The position numbers and the translations under genes were made by a program. A stretch of 64,000 bases of DNA from contig JANAVB010042220.1 of the NCBI GenBank assembly GCA_029216955.1, forward strand, positions 16,496,567 to 16,560,566. Reading direction: 5' to 3'. The stretch comes from Iris pallida (taxonomy: Eukaryota; Streptophyta; Magnoliopsida; Asparagales; Iridaceae). This document shows, piece by piece, positions 10,956 through 23,906 of the stretch (the stretch's first letter is position 1; each line of letters opens with the position of its first letter). The notes below the pieces were generated by a model that did no database searches, was not told the origin of the DNA, and was given only the letters and a program-made list of their open reading frames with translations.

Positions 10956-11499
10956 CGCAGAAGGGACCGTTGCCGACTCAGCAGCAGCGATTTGTGCAGC
11001 ACCAGCATCACGCCAGGGGAGGCCAGCAGGGGCGAGCTTTCGCCATGGCAGCTGAGGATGCAGAGGCGATAGGAGAGCTGATCGCAGGTTCGGTTCTTCT
11101 CCACTCCAGTCCAGCTTTTGTATTATTCGATTCCGGTGCTTCGCATAGTTTCATATCAGTATCTTTTACGGTTAGACACGGTATCATAGCTGAATCGTTG
11201 CCTAAGACTTACAAGATCACGATCGGGGGTGGCATTATCTTTGTACGTGATATTTGTAAGGGTCGGAGTGTTGTTTTGGGAGACCGCGAGTTGGAGGTGA
11301 CCCTGCTCGTAATGCCATTGCCGAACTATGATATAGTACTCGGCATGGATTGGTTGAGCAGGCACCACGCCAGTTTTGATTGCAGAGGGGGCAGAGTTCT
11401 CTTCAGAGCGCCAGGGGAACCAGAGTTCGAGTACTCCTGACGTCAGGCGGAGCAGAGCAGCGGAGTTTTCTGTGGAGTCTCGGTTGAGGAGCAGACGAT
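10950..11499 (+). pseudogene. pol: Aspartic protease and start of pol (broken), element B
   Basis: This is the retropepsin-like protease that cleaves the polyprotein. The active-site motif FDSGASHSF is at about 11125-11152, and the later ...YDIVLGMDWLSRH motif is typical of Ty3/gypsy proteases. A TGA stop at about 11438 interrupts the linker to RT. The frame is then cut by element C after 11504. The reading resumes in the same frame at 22072 once C and one copy of tccac are left out, which shows that C landed in an already assembled gag-pol. Confidence 0.85.
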
Positions 11500-11504
11500 T
11501 CCAC
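11500..11504 (+). repeat. Target-site duplication of element C (left)
   Basis: tccac directly precedes the LTR start at 11505 and is repeated at 22067-22071. Confidence 0.9.
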
Positions 11505-12139
11505 TGTCACGACCCGCACCCACCGTGAGGGTACGAGTACGTAGCAACGCCCAGCCTACGCCGCAGTGTCGGCGGTAGAACGCTGTTCTAGGTCATGAAC
11601 TATAACTAAAATAATATGAATACTCTCCATAAGGAGGCCAACACAGAGGTACAACTCAAACACAATCTAAGGTAGAATGATAAAGATAGATAAACATAAA
11701 ATCCAAAAGAGATACAGGAGATAGAAGTCTAAGTATCTAAGATACATAATCCCAGAAATACATCTCAAAACTCAAATACAGTAATCCATAAGTAAATACA
11801 ACTCCAGACAAAATAAAATAACTATGAACAAAACCCTAGCTATCTATACGACCTCTATTGTGTCTCCTCTAGGCTAGCAGACAACCTCCAGGCTATCTGT
11901 AAAATTTATCAATAGGTCCAGTCAGGACAGGAGCGAGCACAATACATCTCACGCAGATCATAACAGGTTAGATAATATAAACATGCAAGAGAGTACGATA
12001 CATAAAACTGAAAGAAAGTACATGATATAAACAGAGAGAGAACTGTAATAGAAATATCTACTATAAGTAGAGAGCTACCAGTGACTAGTGATTTAGAGTA
12101 CAAAGTCGATATGTGAATGGCTGGATTTGCATATGACTA

Positions 12140-12550
12140 TACTAAAGAGGCGCACATGGCTATACTACTTTGAAATTGTTCACATAGCTATTTATACTCC
12201 CCCATACCCCAATTAATACACAAGGATCCAAACAAGTTATGTTACGTACATGGTTTTCACATGAAGCCCATAAATGGGTACACATGAAGTATACATGAGA
12301 GCTTATACATGAGTGCACATGAAGTTCACATGGAGGGCCCAAAAATGGGTGCACATGAAATTCACATGAAGGCTCATAAATGAGTGCACATGCAATATAG
12401 GTTATACATGAGATACATGGGAAACATGACCGATTTATGAGAGCACATGAGAGTACACGAGCATGCATGAACGAGCATGAAGCACATGAGAAACATGAAT
12501 AACATGAGAGCGAGGAATACATGATGTACACGAAACACATGACATAATAT
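12140..12550 (-). promoter_or_regulatory. CACATG array, C 3' LTR
   Basis: At least nine CACATG hexamers (E-box, the MYC-type core known from plant stress promoters) are spread over a run of degenerate ACATGA repeats. The right LTR keeps most of them (19061-19440). Function is inferred from the core only. Confidence 0.4.
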
Positions 12551-12827
12551 ATCCGATGCTCCCGAGGGGGATAACATCTCAATGTAGGGATCCATATAGT
12601 ACCAATCCGTGATAATATCGTGACATCATCAAATAAGGTAAACTAGAGCAGGAATATAATTCTAAGCAAGTTATGAAATGATCAGAGAATGTACTCGCCT
12701 GATATCTGAATGTCCAAGGTAAAGATATTGTCCGAGGAGAGGTGTCTGGCTCCTAATTAGAACAGCACAAGTCACAACATGTCCAGAAGGGTAATATAAA
12801 GTACTACAATACATTCTACATGAATCT

Positions 12828-12902
12828 AGGTCAAACTAGGCCAAAGTCAACCCTTGGTCAACTCTGGTCAACTGTACTAGTCAAACTAGGTCAAACTAGG
12901 TC
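12828..12902 (-). promoter_or_regulatory. W-box array, C 3' LTR
   Basis: Seven [A/G]GTCAA sites (TTGAC[C/T] on the minus strand) in 75 bp, all in one orientation relative to the element. Confidence 0.5.
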
Positions 12903-15165
12903 ATGTCCTAACCCAGCAAGTCTTACTAGGCCTAACCAAGACTATCCTAGCAAGCACACATCAATACAAGGCTATACAAGCCAGCATACACCCAACTCTA
13001 TATAGCATACAATTATTCAATACTCAAATAGGCAAGAATTCACATTGGATATACACTAGGTAATCTATTACTTTAAACTATATATGTCTACACATATATA
13101 CACATGCATATATTGGTATTCAACATTAGGTCTATAATCATGGCATTTCAAATGGTTATATAAACTTATATATTACAACACAATATGCTAACATATATAT
13201 AATATACATACATAGCTAAGTTAACTGTATTCATAAATACTTATTTAAGAGGCTATGTGTGTGTATATGAACATGACAAAGGGGCAAGTGAGGGTTAAAT
13301 GGGCATACATAGTGTATACATATCAAAGAGTGTCAAAGTGTAAGTGAACAAAGTGTCAAGTGTGATAGTGTCTACATAGTGTAAGGGGTACATGAGGTAA
13401 TATAGGATTTGTGTTAACATAGAACATTACATCTCATTAACTTGTATATTGCATACATTACATCTATTATTACACTACATTCATGCTTGCATTCATTCAT
13501 CATTCATTTATTCTCTTGCACTACTATATGCACCATACATTACATACTATGGAACCTACATATTCATTACAAGCCATACTTATACATGCTTACATTAGAT
13601 AGGATACTTACACCTCATACATCATTTATTTAAATATTTACTCATGCTTGCATTCTCTATTTAATTACATAATGTATATACATTAACATGGATTAAAATC
13701 AAATAGAACATTATATTACACAAAAGGGTGCACAAAATGCATATGCCGAATAGTAACTCCTACTAATAATCAATAATGTACCATCTCAGCATTAATTAAA
13801 ATCTAGGATTAAAGTATGTTATAGATTTATGTGTTAGCTTTCCGAATCTTCAAACAGATCGCGTTTTCGTTTCCGGAAACTCCCGGAATCGCGAAAACAC
13901 CGAGAACGCGTTTGTCTTTCGTACAGCTGACACTCAAATAATTCTCTAGAAAGTTACAGAAAGAATTAGGCCTATTAATATATGTTTTTGGAAATCTAAC
14001 TTCAATACGCTTCTTTTAAAAAAAAACGGGAGATTAAACCGAGATTTGAGCTAGAAGTTATGACATTTCTAAGTTAGGGCTGAAATTAAAAACGTGGATA
14101 AAAATCATGACGGATTTGGGTAGTTTGAGACAAAAGAACACAAGTATATAACATAATATATCAAAAACTCACTCTCTACACTAATATATATATATGAGAC
14201 ACTATAGAACACATCTCCAATACAAAAATATGAGATTAAACATGTAATAATTCATTCATACATAACAACAACACATAGTGTGTCCAAATTTGGGGTTTTC
14301 CCACATGGACACAACCACAACACAAATGACACTCCTATGACCTCCAAATGGACACGAAATGGACACAAATGGAGATACAACCATGGGGGTCATTCCTATG
14401 GGTTCAAAATAGACCTATATGCATGAGAAAATGAAAAGGAGAAGGGATTTATACCTTCCGATAGATCGAATCGAAGAAAAGCCTTCCCGGAGCGACACCG
14501 ACACGTAGATATTCCAAAAGGACACGAACGAGCTTCGAATCCTCCCAAACTTGGGTAGCTTCCTCCTTGGCTAGAATGGAGAAGGAAAGAAGAAGATTTG
14601 GTGGCAAAATGGAAGGATTTGGTGGAGAAATTGCTAGGGATTGCTCTCTAGGAATTTGGGGAAGAACAAGAGAGAGAGTGTGGATGAGAATAATGAAATG
14701 AACTTGAGCCTATCCTCTCCCAAAGTGGCTGGCCATATGGGGCTATTTGTCCTATTATGGTAAGGTCCAAAATGCCCCCACTAACCTATTCTATGAGTAT
14801 TAGGAAAGGGCTAATTGGTTGGGGCTAAATTAGTCATTCTAAAGTCTCTAATCACACTAACCTTATCCATAATAATTAGTCTAACCTCTAACTAAAATAT
14901 TTCTATCATGTGGACTAAAATTAATATTATGTGGGCCATGCCTAACTAGTGTGTGGGTCCCACTAGAGTCAAACTACCGGGTTCCCATTTCAAGTCGGAT
15001 TGAGTTGAAATTCGAACCCGACTCAAATAACCCCAAAAAAATATCATAAATAATAAAATAAATTTCAACCCCAAAATAATATCATAAATAATAAAATAAA
15101 TTTTAAAAATATTCAAAAATATAAAATGATAAAAATACCCCTGTTTTTGAAAACTGGGGGTGACA

Positions 15166-15671
15166 AATCTATTCACCTTAAAAAAATTTCGTCCTCGAAA
15201 TTAAAACAAAGCAATCACAGGAAACACGTACAGAAAACAATCTCATTCAAATACTTTTCAAAAAAAATCAGCAATAAAAAAAATCTCTTTGAGGCACATC
15301 AAACATTTGTAAATAAAAACTGATACGTGTCCGATACGGACACAAAACCATTACAAAATCACACCTGTCAAAGGTCAAAATCAACAATCACCAACGCAAT
15401 AAATATCAAAATAATTCAAAGAAGTCAAATACAAAATATCCTTAGGCCAGAAATGACATTAAAATATCCTAGTCACATGGTTAGGCTCTAGGTTAAACAG
15501 TCTCTAGGGTTTCACTAGCAAAACATCAAAATCACAAGTCATAATTTTAAATAGTTTTAAAATGATTTAAAAATTACCAAAAATCATATCATGATTTAAA
15601 TGTCAAATTAATAAATGATTAAAATTACAAAATTTCAAAATTATCCTCATTTTAGAGAACTGGGTGTTACA
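15166..15671 (-). other. Fossil LTR start inside element C
   Basis: On the minus strand, 15671 downward begins TGTAACACCCAG and follows the first 250-300 bp of the solo LTR at 25797. It then jumps to a stretch like 26740-26820 (GACACGTATCAG, then GCCTCAAAG). After that comes a second polypurine-like end, TTTTTTAAGGTGAATAGATT, next to the real LTR. A normal junction (AAGGTGGGTAGACTT then TGTAAC) therefore lies inside the element. Confidence 0.6.
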
Positions 15672-18349
15672 AGTCTACCCACCTTAGAAAAATTTTATCC
15701 TCAAAATTAAAATGTTCATACTCCTTCTAGGTCAAACCCCCCACAATCAAAGTCTCAGAACTTAAACAATCATAATATTTAAAAGGATGACATACAGGGT
15801 CATGGCATACAGTGGTAGTGAAAGTCTCATCTAGGTATACTAGTCATGCTAAACCAAAACGGTCATATGGTATCAAAACACACAAGCAATCTAGGGTGCT
15901 AAACTAGAAAAGATACAGAAATAACAATCATCAAGACTGTAAAACAGTCTACCATCCTATATAAAAATGGGTACTTATCAAAATAAAATAAAGTTAACTA
16001 CCATTTATCTAATAAGGGGTACTATTCAAGAAAATCAAAATCAAAAGTTAAAGAATGAAAACCAATTGCATGGAAATCCAATCACAATATATTTATATAT
16101 ATAGCGTTAGAGAGGAAAAAGCTAGCATTATGTACAAGTTATGTAGTTAGTGTATGTATGGGTGTATGTGGACATGTTCATATGGTTAGATAATAGGCGT
16201 GTGTGTATGTTAAATATACATGAAAGTGCATAGGAGGATTTGGGGTTTCAAACAATAACTATCAAGTTACACTAATCATGGCATATTGGTTAAACAATCT
16301 ACAATACACAACTCATTTGCTCATAACATGCATGGCTAACCATGTATATATGTATATATAAAGAGGTAGAGATTTAGTTATGTATGTATATACATTATAA
16401 CATGTATGCCTAAGCTCTATATATATCTATATAGATATATAATCATGACATAGAGAGGAAGAGTTAGGTTACATGACAGGGTATACTAAGTTAGGGTGTG
16501 TGTGTGTGTCCTTGTACAGGGTTATAGCTTAGTATTGAAAGGTTAAACCCAGTTTTAGTTCAGCATTTACATACAAAATCTGAAAATAAGCTAACATTTA
16601 AACCAGTGCAATATTAACATAATGCAATTTCAAAATTTAGGAGTTTGAAACATCACAACTAATCTCAATGCTCCCAATACATTCTAACATGATAGAAATG
16701 AAACCCTAATATACTCTCAATACATTTATCTACGCATACAGTTCAATATTACATGTTAAATCTGAAATTGCACTAAACATGGAAATCAATGTAAAAATGT
16801 TAACATGTATTCAGTTTTCAGGATTTTGGAGAATTTGCACATCAAACCAACTCAATGTTTATCACAACCTAACATGTAAGAATATGGAACCTAAATTTAT
16901 ATCCCTACAACAACAATGTACACAGCTCTAAATATTACATTTAAAATAATCAATTTGAACTAACATTTAAAATCCCGTATTAAGGGTTAATATGCACACA
17001 GTCTCAGATTTGAAAATTTTAAACACAAAACTCAACCAAAAATTTTTTTGAATTGAAACCCTACGTATAACATACATGTGCAGTGATATAAATAAAACTA
17101 TTATCATAAAATTTTATATTTAAATTACGAGATAAGCTAGGAAAAGCGGAGAATCAGAAATATTGGGGTTTTAAAAATTTAAACATTAACGACATATTAA
17201 TATGTATTCGGATAGGTGGAAATCAAGTATAGCATGCATAAGTGTCAGGAAAGTGTCCACTATATATATATTCATATATATTCTCATGTCCCAATATAAA
17301 ATTTTAATTGTACGTTAAGACCAACATTTAGATTCCTACCAAGGTTGCAAGCAGGTGATTGACGAAATTAAGACAGTATTATTATTATTTAATACAAGAA
17401 TAATAGCAAGAAAGAAATAACGATAAAATCTGTTTTTGCTTATCTGTTTAAAAGAAAAACCCATTTTGAAACCCAGAGCTAAATTTTCAAATCCAAGATA
17501 AAGTCTAGCAAAATCATCGATTCATTGTATTAAGAAGAATTTCATAGTAAGAAGTTACACAAAGTTTATAAAAACAGCTAAAGTTACTCCTAAGTTAAAT
17601 AAATGAGAAACAAACAAAACAAACAAATAACAATTCTCTCTTTCTTTTTTTTTTTCTTTTTTTTGAAGGACTGAAACAAAAGTAGAGAAAACATGTTCAA
17701 AAATATTTAAGGTACAATCTGATAATCATATGCGTCTTCTTAAAATTATGTTGTCAGAATTCTGCCACGCCAATAAGCATAGCTGCAATAAACGATAGAG
17801 TCCATAATAAGGCATACTCCCTATAATCATGTTATCTAGAATTCTTATCACGCCACCCGGTATGGCTGTAAGAAAATCTAGATTTCATAACTAAGATAAG
17901 TATAGCTATATCAGGCTCTACGTCCTTGTCATGCTAGCAAATATAACTGCAATAAATTCTAAATTCCATAATAAAGTAGACTTTTACCTTTCTCACTGTC
18001 CTTATCAAGTATGTTATCAGGTTATACCTTAATTCCAAAAATGTACATATACATATAAATACAAACTCAAATTCAACAACTAACATCAAGATTCAAAATT
18101 CAACAATAATCCATCAAAAAACATAAAAATACAGACTCAAATTCAACCACTATCATCAAGATTCAAAATTCAACAATAATCCATCAAAAAACAAGTTCAA
18201 TAACAGGAAGTAAAGGTAAATCAAATTAGGGAAAAATAGATTTCAAATCGAAGTTAAAATAAGATTCTCAAGGGTCGTCCCAGAAATCTCTCAAGGAATC
18301 CTAACCGTGATTGAGTACCTTGAAATATATCCTATTCCTACTGCAGGCT

Positions 18350-18379
18350 GTAGTGGTACTATAGTTCGAATACCACTAC
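18350..18379 (-). other. Post-PBS stem-loop, element C
   Basis: On the minus strand GTAGTGGTATTC pairs with TAGTACCACTAC (one G-U pair, one closing mismatch) around the loop GAACTA, and is followed by AGCCTGC. Confidence 0.65.
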
Positions 18380-18389
18380 ATAAACTCGA

Positions 18390-18405
18390 CCTGCATGGGC
18401 CACCA
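18390..18405 (-). other. Primer-binding-like site, element C
   Basis: Minus strand TGGTGGCCCATGCAGG, 9 nt from the 5' LTR end at 18415, identical to the site in B. Confidence 0.65.
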
Positions 18406-18414
18406 CTAAAAATG

Positions 18415-21400
18415 TGTCACGACCCGCACCCACCGTGAGGGTACGAGTACGTAACAACGCCCAGCCTACGTCGCAGTGTCGACGGTAGAACGCTGTTCTA
18501 GGTCATGAACTATAACTAACATAATATGAATACTCTCCATAAGGAGGCCAACACAGAGGTACAACTCAAACACAATCTAAGGTAGAATGATAAAGATAGA
18601 TAAACATGAAATCCAAAAGAGATACAGGAGATAGAAGTCTAAGTGTCTAAGATACATAATCCCAGAAATACATCTCAAAACTCAAATACAGTAATCCACA
18701 AGTAAATACAACTCCAGACAAAATGAAATAACTATGAACAAAACCCTAGCTATCTATACAACCTCTATTGTGTCTCTTCTAGGCTAGCAGACAACCTCCA
18801 GGCTATCTGTAAAATTTATCAACAGGTCCAGTCAGGACAGGAGCGAGCACAATACATCTCACGTAGATCATAATAGGTTAGATAATATAAACATGCAAGA
18901 GAGTACGATACATAAAACTAAAAGAAAGTACATGATGTAAACAGAGAGAGAACTGTAATAGAAATATCTACTATAAGTAGAGAGCTACCAGTGACTAGTG
19001 ATTTAGAGTACAAAGTCGACATGTGAACGGCTGGATTTGCATATGACTATACTAAAGAGGCGCACATGGCTATACTACTTTGGAATTGTTCACATGACTA
19101 TTTATACTCCCCCATACCCCAATCAATACACAAGGATCCAAACAAGTTATGTTACGTACATGGTTTTCATATGAAGCCCATAAATGGGTGCACATGAAGT
19201 ATACATGAGAGCTCATACATGAGTGCACATGAAGTTCACATGGGGGGCCCAAAAATAGGTGCATATGAAGGCTCATAAATGAGTACACATACAATATAGG
19301 TTATACATGAGATACATGGGAAACATGACCGATTTATGAGAGCACATGAGAGTACACGAGCATGCATAAACGAGCATGAAGCACATGAGAAACATGAATA
19401 ACATAAGAGCGAGGAATACATGATGTACACGAAACACATGACATAATATATCCGATGCTCCCGAGGGGGATAACATCTCAATGTAGGGATCCATATAGTA
19501 CCAATCCGTGATAATATCGTGACATCATCAAATAAGGTAAACTAGAGCAGGAATATAATTCTAAACAAGTTATGAAATGATCAGAGAATGTACTCGCCTG
19601 ATATCTGAATGTCCAAGATAAAGATATTGTCCGAGGAGAGGTGTCTGGCTCCTAATTAGAATAGCACAAGTCACAACATGTCCAGAAGGGTAATATAAAG
19701 CACTACAATGCATTCTACATGAATCTAGGTCAAACTAGGCCAAAGTCAACCCTTGGTCAACTCTGGTCAACTACACTAGTCAAACTAGGTCAAACTATGT
19801 CATGTCCTAACCCAGCAAGTCTTACTAGGCCTAACCAAGACTATCCTAGCAAGCACACATCAATACAAGGCTATACAAGCCAACATACACCCAAATCTAT
19901 ATAGCATGCAATTATTTAATACTCAAATAGGCAAGAATTCACATTGGATATACACTAGGTAATCTATTACTTTAAACTATATATGTCTACACATATATAC
20001 ACATGCATATATTGGTATTCAATATTAGGTCTATAATCATGGCATTTCAAATGGTTATATAAACTTATATATTTCAACACAATATGCTAAAATATATATA
20101 ATATACATACATAGCTAAGTTAACTGTATTCATAAATACTTATTTAAGAGGCTATGTGTGTGTATGTGAACATGGCAAAGGGGCAAGTGAGGGTTAAATG
20201 GGCATACATAGTGTATACATATCAAAGAGTGTCAAAGTGTAAGTGAACAAAGTGTCAAGTGTGATAGTGTCTACATAGTGTAAGGGGTACATGAGGTAAT
20301 ATAGGATTTGTGTTAACATAGAACATTATATCTCATTAACTTGTATATTGTATACATTACATCTATTATTACACTACATTCATGCTTGCATTCATTCATC
20401 AATCATTTATTCTCTTGTACTACTATATGTACCATACATTACGTACTATGGAACCTACATATTCATTACAAGCCATACTTATACATGCTTATATTAGATA
20501 GGATACTTATGCCTCATACATTATTTATTTAAACATTTACTCATGCTTGCATTCTCTATTTAATTACATAATGTATATACATTAACATGGGTTAAAATTA
20601 AATAGAACATTATATTACACAAAAGGGTGTACAAAATGCATATACCGAATAGTAACTCCTACTAATAATCAATACTGTACCATCTCAGTATGAATTAAAA
20701 TCTAGGATTAAAGTATGTTATAGATTTATGTGTTAGCTTTCCAAAACTTCAAACGGATCGCGTTTTCGTTTCCGGAAACTCCCGAAATCGCGAAAACACC
20801 GAGAACGCGTTTGTCTTTCGTATAACTGACACTCAAATAATTCTCCAGAAAGTTACAGAACGAATTAGGCCTATTAATATATGTTTTTGGAAAGCTAACT
20901 TTAATACACTTCTTTTAAAAAAAACTGGAGATTAAATCGAGCTTTTAGCTAGAAGTTATGACATTTCTAAGTTAGGGCTGAAATTAAAAACGTGGATAAA
21001 AATCATGACGGATTTGGGTAGTTTGAGACAAAAGAACACAAGTATATAACATAATATATCAAAAACTCACTCTCTACACTAATATATATATATGAGACAC
21101 TATAGAACACATCTCCAATACAAAAATATGAGATTAAATATGTAATAATTCATTCATACATAACAACAATACATAGTGTGTCCAAATTTGGGATTTTCCC
21201 ACATGGACACAACCACAACACAAAGGACACTCCTATGACCTCCAAATGGACACGAAATGGACACAAATGGAGATACAACCATGGAGGTCATTCCTATGGG
21301 TTCAAAATAGACCTATATGCATGAGAAAATGAAAAGGAGAAGGGATTTATACCTCCCGGTAGATCGAATCGAAGAAAAGTCTTCCCGGAGCGACACCGAC

Positions 21401-22066
21401 ACGTAGAGATTCCCAAAGGACACGAACGAGCTCCGAATCCTCCCAAACTTGGGTAGCTTCCTCCTTGGCTAGAATGGAGAAGGAAAGAAGAAGATTTGGT
21501 GGCAAAATGGAAGGATTTGGTGGAGAAATTGCTAGGGATTGCTCTCTAGGAATTTGGGGAAGAACAAGAGAGAGAGTGTGGATGAGAATAATGAAATAAA
21601 CTTGAGCCTATCCTCTCCCAAAGTGGCTGGCCATATGGGGCTATTTGTCCTATTATGGTAAGGTCCAAAATGCCCCCACTAACCTATTCTATGAGTATTA
21701 GGAAAGGGCTAATTGGTTGGGGCTAAATTAGTTATTCTAAAGTCTCTAATCACACTAACCTTATCCATAATAATTAGTCTAACCTCTAACTAAAATATTT
21801 CTATCATGTGGACTAAAATTAATATCATGTGGGCCATGCCTAACTAGTGTGTGGGTCCCACTAGAGTCAAACTACCCCCGGGTTCCCGTTTCAAGTCGGA
21901 TTGAGTTGAAATTCGAACCCGACTCAAATAATCCCAAAACAATATCATAAATAATAAAATAAATTTCAACCCCAAAATAATATCATAAATAATAAAATAA
22001 ATTTTAAAAATATTCAAAAATGTAAAATGACAAAAATACCCATGTTTCTGAAAACTGGGGGTGACA
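18415..22066 (-). repeat. 5' LTR of element C
   Basis: 3652 bp, nearly the same length as the left LTR, with limits tgtcacgaccc...gggggtgaca. It has six W-box cores at 19726-19801 (one lost by mutation relative to the left copy) and the CACATG zone at 19061-19440. Confidence 0.92.
19726..19801 (-). promoter_or_regulatory. W-box array, C 5' LTR
   Basis: Six GTCAA[A/C] sites in 76 bp. As this is the 5' LTR, the array would lie downstream of the U3 start within the long LTR. Confidence 0.45.
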
Positions 22067-22071
22067 TCCAC
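22067..22071 (+). repeat. Target-site duplication of element C (right)
   Basis: tccac after the LTR end, matching 11500-11504. Confidence 0.9.
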
Positions 22072-23906
22072 ACCCCTTGATAGCAGAGTATATGGATGTT
22101 TTCCCAGAGGATTTGCTGGGATTGCCACCAGACAGAAATATAGAGTTCTCGATAGACTTGGTTCCAGGAGCTGAACCCATCTCTCAGTATGTCTATCGGG
22201 TAAACAACAGCGAGCTGGTGGAGCTGAAGAAGCAAGTGGATGAGCTGCAGGACAAGGGCTTCATCCGCTCGAGTTCGTCACCTTGGGGTACACCAGTATT
22301 ATTTGTTTCGAAGAAGGATGGGTCAGTACGGATGTGTATTGACTATAGGGCACTCAACAACCTCACGATCAAGAACAGATACCCACTGCCGCGGATCGAC
22401 GATCTTTTTGACCAGTTGAGCGGAGCTCGGGTATTTTCCAAGATTGATCTGAGGTCTGGATATCACCAGGTGAAGGTGAAGGGGGATGATATTCCCAAGA
22501 CCGCTTTCAGGACGCAGTACGGGCAGTTTGAGTTTTTGGTTATGCCGTTTGGGCTAACCAATACACCAGCAGTGTTTATGAACCTAATGAACAAGGTGTT
22601 CCACCAGTATCTAGATCAGTTTGTGGTGGTGTTCATAGACGATATCTTGATATATTCCAAGACTGAGGAGGAGCACGAGGAGCATCTGCGGATAGTGCTG
22701 AAGATTCTCAGGATGGAGCAGCTTTATGGAAAACTCTCCAAGTATGAGTTTTTCTTGGACCGGGTGGACTTCTTGGGGCACGTTGTGACTGGAGATGGTA
22801 TCTCAGTTGACCCCAAGAAGATTGTAGTAGTTGAGGCATGGGCAGCACCGACTTCAGTTGCAGAGATCAGGAGTTTCCTGGGGCTGGCAGAATATTATCG
22901 GAGATTTGTGCAGGATTTCTCCCGGGTTACAGAACCGTTGACACGGTTGACCCGGAAGGATGCTGAGTATGTTTGGTCAGAGGAGTGTCAGGCAGCTTTT
23001 GATGAGTTGAAGAAGCGGCTTACGACAGCTCCGATTCTGACATTGCCTTCAGGATCAGGTGGTTTTACTATTTATAGTGACGCTTCAGGGAAGGGGCTGG
23101 GTTGCGTCTTGCAGCAGCATGGGAAGGTGATTGCCTATGCTTTCAGGCAATTATGTCCCCATGAGAAGAACTACCCTACCCACGACCTGGAGCTGGCAGC
23201 GGTGATATTTGCTTTGAAGTTGTGGAAGCATTATCTGTATGGGGAGAGGGTGGAGATATTTACATATCACAAGAGCTTAAAGTATGTGTTCACTCAGAAA
23301 GAGTTGAACATGAGGCAGCACAGATGGCTAGAGTTGATGAAGGACTTTGACATCCTACTTCAGTATTACCCAGGGAAGGCCAATGTGGTTGCCGATGCCT
23401 TGAGTAGGTATCCGACAGCCATGTGTTTGACCATGGATTGGTATTTACTTGCAGACTTGGAGAGCCTTGGAATTGAGGTGATCATGCCCGGGGTACAGAT
23501 GCAATTATGGGGGATGCAGATTCAGTCGGACTTGGTGGAGAGGATCAAGTCGGCACAGTTTGAGGACGTTGCTCTGCGGTGTCTCCGAGAGCAGGTTCGA
23601 GCAGGATTACTGGAGGGCAAGTTTTCTCTTGCAGATGATGGTACCTTGAGGTACGGTTCCAGATTATGTGTACCCAGCGGAGAGCTCAGGGAGCAGGTTA
23701 TGCAGGAGGCCCACATATCTCAGTACTCTATACACCCTGGTGCCAACAAGATGTACCGAGATCTGAGGGAGCATGTTTGCTGGTCCAGAATGAAGTGGGA
23801 GGTGGCTCGCTTCGTAGCTAGGTGCTTGATCTGTCAGCAGGTCAAGGTAGAGAGGCAGAGGCCCGATGGATTATTGCAGCCGTTGTCCATTCCTGAGTGG
23901 AAATAG
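22072..23906 (+). pseudogene. pol: Reverse transcriptase-RNase H and integrase zinc domain, element B
   Basis: A long open stretch continues the protease frame after element C. RT copies the element RNA; its catalytic FIDD is at 22632-22643, and the ...[12 protein letters not shown] and [11 protein letters not shown] motifs are typical of Ty3/gypsy RT. RNase H follows with SDAS (about 23078) and the LELAAV glutamate. The third catalytic position is tyrosine instead of aspartate (codon 23265-23267, TYHKSL where the family has TDHKSL), so this enzyme would be inactive. The integrase HHCC domain is at about 23705-23850. The stretch ends at a TGG-to-TAG stop at about 23904. Confidence 0.92.

Larger units (their letters stand above)
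11505..15165 (-). repeat. 3' LTR of element C
   Basis: 3661 bp, plus-strand limits tgtcacgaccc...gggggtgaca. From the left it holds the U5 hairpin, a CACATG-rich zone (about 12140-12550), a W-box array (12828-12902), an AT-rich stretch, a CGCGTTTTCG block near 13860 and the U3 start at 15165. The ORFs in it are short and not conserved in phase. Confidence 0.92.
15672..18414 (-). other. Non-coding internal region of element C
   Basis: About 2.7 kb, AT-rich, without coding similarity, and homologous to 61185-63845 of element E from the polypurine end (15672-15720) to the leader. It has short AT/TA runs near 16090 and 16340, a T-rich run at 17640-17665, and three GCCACGCC/AGCTGCAAT-type modules at about 17760-17960. 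Confidence 0.8.
11505..22066 (-). mobile_element. Element C: non-autonomous LTR retrotransposon (10.6 kb) inside gag-pol of B
   Basis: Two LTRs (11505-15165 and 18415-22066) flank a 3.25-kb non-coding core, and the target-site duplication tccac is perfect. Orientation is minus, with the PBS at 18390-18405 and polypurine tract sequence at 15166-15185. There are no gag or pol remnants. The LTRs differ by a few percent, mostly transitions. Its core is related to that of element E, and its LTR 3' half to the solo LTR. Confidence 0.92.

Noticed and set aside
12160..12595. Minus-strand frames of 73-140 codons in the CATG-rich zone (again near 19070-19494 and 29109-29516)
   Set aside because: They arise from tandem ACATGA repeats; cysteine/methionine-rich products of such repeats are low-complexity and recur only because the LTRs are related.
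14999..15020. GGTTCGAATTTC-like box B word in LTR C
   Set aside because: It fails the last consensus bases and has no tRNA context.
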